The notes under the pieces: generated by a model
The model's database searches: none
Told to the model about the DNA's origin: nothing
What the model saw: only the letters and a program-made list of their open reading frames with translations
Translations under genes and position numbers: made by a program
Shown: positions 5,824 to 10,471 of the stretch, one piece after another
Layout of the letters: every line of letters starts with the position of its first letter
Numbering within the stretch: the first letter of the stretch is position 1
Assembly: GCA_031265595.1 (NCBI GenBank)
Contig: JAISCM010000043.1
Coordinates: 1 to 10,471, forward strand
Origin: Tannerellaceae bacterium
Lineage (GTDB): Bacteria; Bacteroidota; Bacteroidia; Bacteroidales; Tannerellaceae
Direction: 5' to 3'
Length of the DNA: 10,471 bases

Positions 5824-7035
5824 ATGAAAATTTTAATTTTATTTTTCACAAGTATTATCTTCATTTCCTGTAATGGAAAAACGGCGGATAGGAATACAGA
5901 CATTGATTCAATAGAAGAGTTGGATCTATATTCCGACTGCATGAATTATGAGAACAGGCTCTCTTCAATAGCAACGGATGTTCGGATCATTCCGCTTTGC
6001 AATGAACCGTTACTAAACGACTTTCATATTTATGATATAGAAACCTGCCGGGATAACATCTTTATTTCCGGTATTAATTGTATTTATAAATATGATATAA
6101 ATGGGAACTTTATTTGCAATATAGGAACGGCAGGCATGGGGCCGGAAGAATATATTAATATATATCCACCCATTGAAATAGACAGGGTAAATGACATAAT
6201 ATACGTTAGCGATGCAGGAAAACAAACAATTATTTTGTATGATTTCAATGGTAAATATATACGAAGTATTCCATTAGAGAAAACGGGCTGTATAAAATTA
6301 ATTACTCCTGATATAATTGCTCTGAGAGAAACCACAAGCGACCGGCTTTCTGAAAACTGCTCATTGATCTCTTTTATAGATACCAAAGGAACTATCACTA
6401 ATTCCTATAAAAGTAATATATATCCATTAAATTACCAACCGAAGAATTTAGGGCCGGATGCCAGTTTTTTATGGGGAGACAAGGATCATTACTATTATCT
6501 GGAATATGGAAGCGATACGATATTTCAAATTACAGACAATACGATTAAGCCAATCCGCTATCTTACGGGAAGCCATAAAATGCTACAAGATGAATATTCC
6601 AATACGGAAAGTAATACTAAACTGGCTATCTTATCGTATATTCTAAGACCCAATGCAGCCATATTTGAGTCGGACGAAAATATACTATTCAAATTAATCA
6701 ATGATGCAGAAACCTATTATAAAGTATATAATAAAGCCACTAAAGAATATGCAAGAACGTTCTATAAGAATGCTGCTACGATAAACAGATCCAAGTGTAA
6801 GAGAATGGACTTTTTTATTGATGATATACTAACAGGAGAAAACTTTAATCCCCAATATCAGAGTGAAGGAAAGATGATCGCTTTTATTTCATCAGAAAAG
6901 ATATGCAACAATAAAGAACAAATCATAGATAGAATAAAATTAAAATCCAAGACCGACTATACAGATCTGATCAATGCTATTACTAATTTAACGGAATACG
7001 ATAATTCATTCGTAATGATCGCTGATTTAAAATAG
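5824..7035 (+). CDS. Six-bladed beta-propeller lipoprotein (DUF5128-like)
   Basis: 403 residues. The N-terminus MKILILFFTSIIFISC is a short signal peptide with a lipobox-like end and lipidatable Cys16, so the protein is expected to be membrane-anchored outside the cytoplasm. Residues 87-110 read IYKYDINGNFICN followed by IGTAGMGPEEY, close to the Bacteroidetes propeller pattern FdxnGkfxxxIGxxGxGPgEY; a second blade motif is IILYDFNGKYIRSIPL, about 133-148. The family is generally a ligand- or partner-binding propeller without known catalysis. It follows the permease by 48 nt on the same strand and may be its accessory protein, which is inference. Codons are strikingly AT-rich (many ata, tat, aat) compared with the flanking aldolase and peptidase genes, suggesting recent acquisition. 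The TAG stop is already part of the following hairpin. Confidence 0.8.
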   Translation: MKILILFFTSIIFISCNGKTADRNTDIDSIEELDLYSDCMNYENRLSSIATDVRIIPLCNEPLLNDFHIYDIETCRDNIFISGINCIYKYDINGNFICNIGTAGMGPEEYINIYPPIEIDRVNDIIYVSDAGKQTIILYDFNGKYIRSIPLEKTGCIKLITPDIIALRETTSDRLSENCSLISFIDTKGTITNSYKSNIYPLNYQPKNLGPDASFLWGDKDHYYYLEYGSDTIFQITDNTIKPIRYLTGSHKMLQDEYSNTESNTKLAILSYILRPNAAIFESDENILFKLINDAETYYKVYNKATKEYARTFYKNAATINRSKCKRMDFFIDDILTGENFNPQYQSEGKMIAFISSEKICNNKEQIIDRIKLKSKTDYTDLINAITNLTEYDNSFVMIADLK

Positions 7036-7062
7036 CCCTCCACCACTTCCAGGTAGAGGGCT
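7034..7062. terminator. Hairpin terminator between convergent genes
   Basis: AGCCCTC (7034-7040) pairs with GAGGGCT (7056-7062); after one mismatch ACC (7042-7044) pairs with GGT (7052-7054) around a 7-nt loop. The first base pairs lie inside the lipoprotein stop codon. On the minus strand, behind creD, the hairpin is followed by ATTTTAAA; on the plus strand no T run follows. It probably serves creD better than the lipoprotein gene, perhaps both. Confidence 0.6.
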
Positions 7063-7083
7063 GATCTTGTAATTGTATAAACT

Positions 7084-8412
7084 TTATTCTTCCGCTTCGG
7101 GAAGCTCTTCTTGTTTGTACCAGTTTATTTTGCGGGAGAAATACATGATGATACCCAGTATGATAAACAGGCCGATGCTGCCGATGAGCAGCGCGATGTC
7201 TTCCAGTTGTAAGATTACGTACAGGAATACGTATAAGAGGCAGAGTATCACGGTGAGGGTGGCGGTTTGGAATTTGTTTTTGAATATGCTGTAGGTGTAG
7301 AGCGTTATCAGGCCGATGACGGCGATGCTGGCTATGAGGTAGGCCGGGCCGAAAGTCAGTTGCTCCGAAATGGAGAGCAGCAGGCTATAGAATAAGACCA
7401 GGGCAATGCCTACCAGCAGGTATTGTATCGGGTGTATCTTCTTTTTAGTGAGTATTTCTACAAAGAAGAAGACTACAAAGGTGAGCGCTATAAACATAAA
7501 GGCATATTTGGCCGAACGCATGTTTTGCTGGTAATGGTCTACCGTATTCACCAGATTTACGCCAAAGGTAGAATCGTGGAAGCTGTCAATGTTATTATCT
7601 ATCCAGGTATCGGGGATGCTGCGGTTGTAGCGAAGGATCTTCCAGGTGGCGTCAAAGCCTTCTACGGGGGTTGTCTCCGGGCTGAAATTTCCTATATACC
7701 CGGGAGCGTTCCATGCGCCGGCTACATGTACGTTGGTGGTCTTTCCCAAGGGGATAAAGTTGACGCTTTCGCTGCCGTTCAGGTTGAGTTTGCAATGGAA
7801 AGAGATTGTTTTTTCTGCTGTTTTAAACAACGAATCGCCCAGCGTTACCTGCAATTCGCGGCCTAAGTATTCATCATACGTACCGCTTGCTTCGGCTTCA
7901 TACGAATGGCCGTTCAGTTCAAAACTTACATTATTGGTGATCCCCCGCAGGTCTGAAAAGCCCATGCGTATATAGGCATTATCCCAATGGAGCACACTGT
8001 TGAGTACTACAAATTCGCCCACTTCAAACGTTCCGGATATATCAACATTGCTTTTATACAGGATAGTTTTATAGATGCCGTAATGTCTTTCTTCGGGATA
8101 CAATTCTGTTTCAATCGTCAATGATTCGGGGGTTACATTGAGGGTGTGGTGTTCATACGCCGTTTTATCGTCAGACGTTTTATACGTAGTAGTAAGCGGG
8201 ATAGATAATACCGGCGCACAAAGCGTCTGGGCGCGGCTCCATTTTTCATTGATTTTCTCAATGGTATCCCTGCTCCGGTATTGCCGTTCGCGGATAAGAT
8301 CCTGTACCATAATACCCGGTATGAGCAGCAGCAGCGATAAGACGGCTATGATTACTGCTTTCAGTGTAATAGACTGAGAGAACTTCTCTACTTTTTTCAT
8401 TTTTGTTTCCAT
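7084..8412 (-). CDS. creD: Inner-membrane protein CreD
   Basis: 442 residues, the usual length. One N-terminal membrane segment (about 15-37) precedes a large extracytoplasmic domain (about 40-295), then five closely spaced segments (about 303-427) and a charged tail. Family hallmarks are present: FIPLGKTTNVHVAGAWNAPG, then YIGNFSPE, DATWKILRYNRSIPDTW, GVNLVNTVDHYQQNMRSAKY and HPIQYLLVGIALVLFYSLLL. In E. coli creD belongs to the CreBC regulon and its overproduction gives colicin E2 tolerance; in other Gram-negatives CreD is tied to envelope integrity and beta-lactam responses. The biochemical activity is unknown. Here the gene lies 67 nt behind a winged-helix regulator and has its own copy of the cluster operator upstream. 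The ATG at 8412 was chosen; a second in-frame ATG four codons on (8400) is also possible. Confidence 0.93.
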   Translation of the reverse strand: METKMKKVEKFSQSITLKAVIIAVLSLLLLIPGIMVQDLIRERQYRSRDTIEKINEKWSRAQTLCAPVLSIPLTTTYKTSDDKTAYEHHTLNVTPESLTIETELYPEERHYGIYKTILYKSNVDISGTFEVGEFVVLNSVLHWDNAYIRMGFSDLRGITNNVSFELNGHSYEAEASGTYDEYLGRELQVTLGDSLFKTAEKTISFHCKLNLNGSESVNFIPLGKTTNVHVAGAWNAPGYIGNFSPETTPVEGFDATWKILRYNRSIPDTWIDNNIDSFHDSTFGVNLVNTVDHYQQNMRSAKYAFMFIALTFVVFFFVEILTKKKIHPIQYLLVGIALVLFYSLLLSISEQLTFGPAYLIASIAVIGLITLYTYSIFKNKFQTATLTVILCLLYVFLYVILQLEDIALLIGSIGLFIILGIIMYFSRKINWYKQEELPEAEE

Positions 8413-8439
8413 AAGTTGTTATATTATTAATGTATATAT

Positions 8440-8466
8440 AAAAGTACTTTGTAATTCAAAGCTTAC
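8440..8466 (-). promoter_or_regulatory. Operator palindrome before creD
   Basis: On the plus strand CTTTG-TAATT-CAAAG lies at 8447-8461 within a longer block AAAAGTACTTTG...TTAC that is shared with the site at 9385-9410. On the coding (minus) strand the block reads TAAGCTTTG, a -7-like element with one extra spacer base, then ends in TACTTTTA (8446 to 8439), about 27 nt before the creD ATG. Likely a second control point for the adjacent winged-helix regulator; inference from the repetition. Confidence 0.6.
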
Positions 8467-8479
8467 AGACAAAAAAAAA

Positions 8480-8770
8480 TTATTTCAATAACGACTCTAA
8501 GGCATCCAGATGCTCCTTAAACTGCTTCTGTCCTACTTCGGTGATCCTATATTGCGTATTGGGCTTTCGTTCGATGAACTGTTTATACGATTGGATATAG
8601 CCGATCCCTTCGAGCGCTTTCAGATGGCTTGCCAGATTGCCGTCGGTCAGGTCCATCAACTGCTTCATGGTATTGAAGTCGGCCGAATCATTGACAGAAA
8701 GGATAGACATGATCCCTAACCGGATACGGCTCTCGAAAGCCTTATTCAAATGGGCGATTATATTAGTCAT
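8480..8770 (-). CDS. Winged-helix transcriptional regulator (HTH_34 type)
   Basis: 96 residues, essentially one winged-helix DNA-binding domain with no separate effector domain. It starts MTNIIAHLNKAFESRIRLGI, continues with a helix-turn-helix in which FNTMKQLMDLTDGNLASHLKAL provides the scaffold and recognition helices, and then shows the wing, ERKPNTQYRITEVGQ, before a final helix. This matches the small winged-helix regulators (PF13601-like, related to MarR/ArsR types) found beside creD in Bacteroidetes. Its ATG overlaps the stop of the upstream membrane-protein gene by 8 nt, so the two are translationally coupled. The pair of CTTTG-N5-CAAAG palindromes before the cluster and before creD are its most likely targets. 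It may respond to the membrane protein encoded next to it; that is speculation. Confidence 0.88.
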   Translation of the reverse strand: MTNIIAHLNKAFESRIRLGIMSILSVNDSADFNTMKQLMDLTDGNLASHLKALEGIGYIQSYKQFIERKPNTQYRITEVGQKQFKEHLDALESLLK

Positions 8771-9374
8771 TCTTCTTCAAATCATATTTTCTGTACATCA
8801 CGAAGCCATAGACAATATGGCAAATCCCAAAACCAATGGTCCAAAACAACAGGCCGTTGCTCACAAATACAGCGGCGGCAATACCTAATATAATTTCTGT
8901 TATGCCCAGATAATGTATCTCGTCAAATGTATATTTGGACGCATTTACCAGGGCTATCCCATAAAATATAAGGGTGCCGGCTATCACCATCCGTATATCT
9001 CCTCTGAGTAATAGCGCCAGGCAAAAGATACCGCCAGCCAGTAGCGGGAGGCCTAAATTGTAGAGTGTCCGCAAGGTTACTTTATTAAACAGGCTCTGCT
9101 GGTTCTTCCTTGCTTTCCGCCAGGAGAAATAAATGCCAAAGCCTATAGAGAGGAACAAAACAATCAGCGCATCGGCCAGAAGGATCATAAGCTCCTGCAT
9201 ATAATTATAATCCGTAAGGGAAGGGTCTCTCAGTAGATAAAAATAAGCAAACGCCGCTCCGAGTATGGCCGTAGCCCCCGCCAATATACCGGATAATCCG
9301 CTCAGGGAAATAAACTTAGTTGATTTCTCCATCATTTCGCGTATGGCTTTTATGTCTTCCAATTGTTTATTCAT
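8763..9374 (-). CDS. Six-segment integral membrane protein of the creD cluster
   Basis: 203 residues. A charged N-terminal helix (QLEDIKAIREMMEKSTK) is followed by about six hydrophobic segments, near residues 22-46, 63-85, 104-125, 130-148, 155-171 and 174-193, and a basic cytoplasmic-looking end, YRKYDLKKND. I recognise no catalytic motif. Proteins of this size and layout accompany the winged-helix regulator and creD in Bacteroidetes, so it is best described as a conserved partner of that cluster. Possible roles are a membrane sensor that sequesters or signals to the regulator, or a structural partner of CreD; neither is shown by the sequence. It is the first gene of the operon, starting at the ATG 10-20 nt behind the predicted start point, and overlaps the regulator gene by 8 nt. 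Confidence 0.8.
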   Translation of the reverse strand: MNKQLEDIKAIREMMEKSTKFISLSGLSGILAGATAILGAAFAYFYLLRDPSLTDYNYMQELMILLADALIVLFLSIGFGIYFSWRKARKNQQSLFNKVTLRTLYNLGLPLLAGGIFCLALLLRGDIRMVIAGTLIFYGIALVNASKYTFDEIHYLGITEIILGIAAAVFVSNGLLFWTIGFGICHIVYGFVMYRKYDLKKND

Positions 9375-9384
9375 AAGATATTAT

Positions 9385-9410
9385 AAAAGTACTTTGAATT
9401 GCAAAGTTAC
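9385..9410 (-). promoter_or_regulatory. Promoter -7 box inside the cluster operator
   Basis: The plus strand has CTTTG-AATTG-CAAAG at 9392-9406, extended by one more pair to ACTTTG-N5-CAAAGT. On the minus strand TAACTTTG (9409 to 9402) is an exact TAnnTTTG -7 box lying within one half-site, so a bound dimer would block transcription. No clear -33 TTTG was found at the usual distance. The block shares AAAAGTACTTTG and TTAC flanks with the site before creD. Confidence 0.65.
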
Positions 9411-9416
9411 CATTGA

Positions 9417-9454
9417 TTTTCATATATCCTATGAAAAGATCGATACAATTGTAT
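9417..9454. promoter_or_regulatory. Two small palindromes upstream of the creD-cluster promoter
   Basis: TTTTCATA (9417-9424) pairs with TATGAAAA (9430-9437) around 5 nt, and ATACAATTGTAT (9443-9454) is a perfect 12-bp palindrome. Both lie between the fba terminator and the cluster promoter and could be further protein-binding sites. AT-rich DNA gives such palindromes easily, so this is tentative. Confidence 0.3.
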
Positions 9455-9465
9455 TAAAAATAGCT

Positions 9466-9508
9466 AAAAAAAATGGTTATAACTTACGTGTTGTAAATTA
9501 TAACCATT
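9466..9508 (-). terminator. Rho-independent terminator of fba
   Basis: Read on the minus strand, AATGGTTATAA (9508 to 9498) pairs fully with TTATAACCATT (9482 to 9472). Inside, after one T-G wobble pair, TTAC pairs with GTAA around a 5-nt loop, giving about 16 bp of stem. Eight T residues follow (plus-strand A run 9466-9473, which overlaps the stem foot by two). It lies about 50 nt behind the fba stop codon and insulates the creD cluster from fba transcription. Confidence 0.85.
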
Positions 9509-9514
9509 CTGCTA

Positions 9515-9546
9515 AGCCGGCATAGTCTGTTACATACTATGCGGCT
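9515..9546 (-). other. 3'-UTR hairpin between fba and its terminator
   Basis: AGCC-G-GCATAGT (9515-9526) pairs with ACTATGC-GGCT (9536-9546), 11 base pairs with one bulged G at 9519 and a 9-nt loop. No T run follows, so it is not a terminator itself. It could stabilise the fba mRNA 3' end or belong to a small 3'-derived RNA. Confidence 0.5.
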
Positions 9547-9559
9547 ACGGGTGTTTTAT

Positions 9560-10471
9560 TTAAAGCTGGTTGGCCGAGCCAAGTACTTCTTCTATTTTGT
9601 GTTTGTACAGCTTCTTGGCATTATCGCGGGCCGGGCCTAAGTATTTACGCGGGTCGAACTCGGCGGGCTTCGTTACAAATACCTCGCGGATAGCGGCAGT
9701 CATGGCCAGACGGCTATCAGAATCGATATTGATCTTGCATACGGCAGAAGCGGCTGCTTTGCGTAACTGTTCTTCGGGGATGCCGATTGCGTCTTTCATG
9801 GCGCCGCCGTATTTATTGATCGTTTCTATTTCTTCCTGGGGAACGGAGGAGGCTCCGTGCAACACGATGGGGAAGCCGGGGATCCTTTTTTCTACTTCTT
9901 CCAGAATATCAAAGCGCAAAGGGGGAGGCACCAGGTGGCCATTGGCGTCGCGTGTGCATTGTGCGGGCGTAAATTTATTGGCTCCGTGCGAGGTACCGAT
10001 AGAGATAGCCAGCGAGTCGCACCCGGTCTTTGTTACGAAGTCTACCACATCATCCGGTTCGGTATACGTATGGTGTTCGGCGCTCACTTCGTCTTCTACG
10101 CCGGCCAATACGCCTAATTCGCCTTCAACGGTTACATCATATTGATGCGCATATTCTACTACTTTCTTCGTAAGCGCTACGTTTTCATCATAAGGAAGAT
10201 GAGAGCCGTCTATCATTACCGAAGAGAAGCCCGAATCGATACAGCTTTTGCATAATTCAAAGGTATCGCCATGATCCAGGTGAAGAACGATCTGCGGGCT
10301 GGGGCATCCCAGTTCTTTTGCATAAGCTACAGCGCCTTCGGCCAGATAGCGTAGAAGCGTTTGATTGGCATACTTACGGGCGCCGCTTGATACCTGAAGA
10401 ATAACCGGCGACTTTGTTTCTACGGCAGCCTGAATAATGGCCTGCATTTGTTCGAGATTATTGAAATTAAA
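9560..10471 (-). CDS. fba: Class II fructose-1,6-bisphosphate aldolase, 5' end missing
   Basis: The frame runs from the right edge (first visible residues FNFNNLEQMQAI) to TAA at 9562-9560, 303 codons. Bacteroidales homologues are about 335 residues, so roughly 30 N-terminal residues lie outside; the Met codon at 10447 is internal. The enzyme cleaves fructose 1,6-bisphosphate to glyceraldehyde 3-phosphate and dihydroxyacetone phosphate in cytoplasmic glycolysis and gluconeogenesis. Visible class II features are HLDHGD (10265-10282), which supplies a zinc-ligand histidine and the catalytic aspartate, the GELGVLAGVEDEVSAEHHTY segment, ISIGTSHGANKF, VLHGASSVP (HGASS at 9845-9859, zinc and phosphate binding) and KINIDSDSRLA, where phosphate and substrate bind. 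No damage is seen. A strong terminator follows the gene. Confidence 0.96.
   Translation of the reverse strand, partial: FNFNNLEQMQAIIQAAVETKSPVILQVSSGARKYANQTLLRYLAEGAVAYAKELGCPSPQIVLHLDHGDTFELCKSCIDSGFSSVMIDGSHLPYDENVALTKKVVEYAHQYDVTVEGELGVLAGVEDEVSAEHHTYTEPDDVVDFVTKTGCDSLAISIGTSHGANKFTPAQCTRDANGHLVPPPLRFDILEEVEKRIPGFPIVLHGASSVPQEEIETINKYGGAMKDAIGIPEEQLRKAAASAVCKINIDSDSRLAMTAAIREVFVTKPAEFDPRKYLGPARDNAKKLYKHKIEEVLGSANQL

Noticed and set aside
7423..7975. Plus-strand frames opposite creD
   Set aside because: They overlap each other in different frames and lie on the conserved CreD periplasmic domain coding sequence.
9570..10145. 191-codon plus-strand frame opposite fba
   Set aside because: It is the antisense shadow of a well-conserved aldolase frame; its translation is Ser/Ala-rich and resembles nothing.

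Overview
The window looks like a chromosomal segment of a Bacteroidales bacterium, in the Bacteroides/Parabacteroides range; genus is not established. Grounds for this are promoter-like elements of the Bacteroidetes form (TTTG about 20 nt before TAnnTTTG), a class II fructose-bisphosphate aldolase and a CreD cluster of the Bacteroidetes type, a DUF5128-type six-bladed beta-propeller lipoprotein, and a DUF4143 ATPase of the kind scattered through these genomes.

Layout. 1-915 (+) is the C-terminal part of an HEFGH zinc metallopeptidase that enters from the left. 916-1922 is about 1 kb without a convincing gene but rich in structure: a 29-bp repeat pair, an array of eleven 9-bp motifs at a 22-bp period whose first two units are inverted, and a 215-bp imperfect palindrome centred near 1644. 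A promoter then leads into a 57-residue antitoxin-like gene (1923-2096) that has no recognisable toxin. Two similar 16-bp palindromes, 33 bp apart, cover the predicted -33 and -7 boxes of the next gene, an AAA_14/DUF4143 ATPase (2161-3426). Close behind it on the same strand are an eight-segment FtsX/MacB-type permease (3439-5775) and the beta-propeller lipoprotein (5824-7035). A hairpin at 7034-7062 separates these from the convergent minus-strand genes.

Minus-strand half. Read in transcription order: the end of fba (9560-10471, 5' end outside the window), a small 3'-UTR hairpin and a strong Rho-independent terminator (9466-9508), then a three-gene cluster: six-segment membrane protein (8763-9374), winged-helix regulator (8480-8770, overlapping by 8 nt) and creD (7084-8412). 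The same CTTTG-N5-CAAAG palindrome stands before the first gene and again before creD, so the regulator probably controls both points. This would replace the CreBC two-component control known in E. coli; that is inference.

No RNA genes, CRISPR array, transposase or integrase were seen. I saw no clear new defence or biosynthetic system. The most unusual material is the repeat-dense intergenic kilobase, the operator-covered ATPase promoter and the paired operators of the creD cluster.
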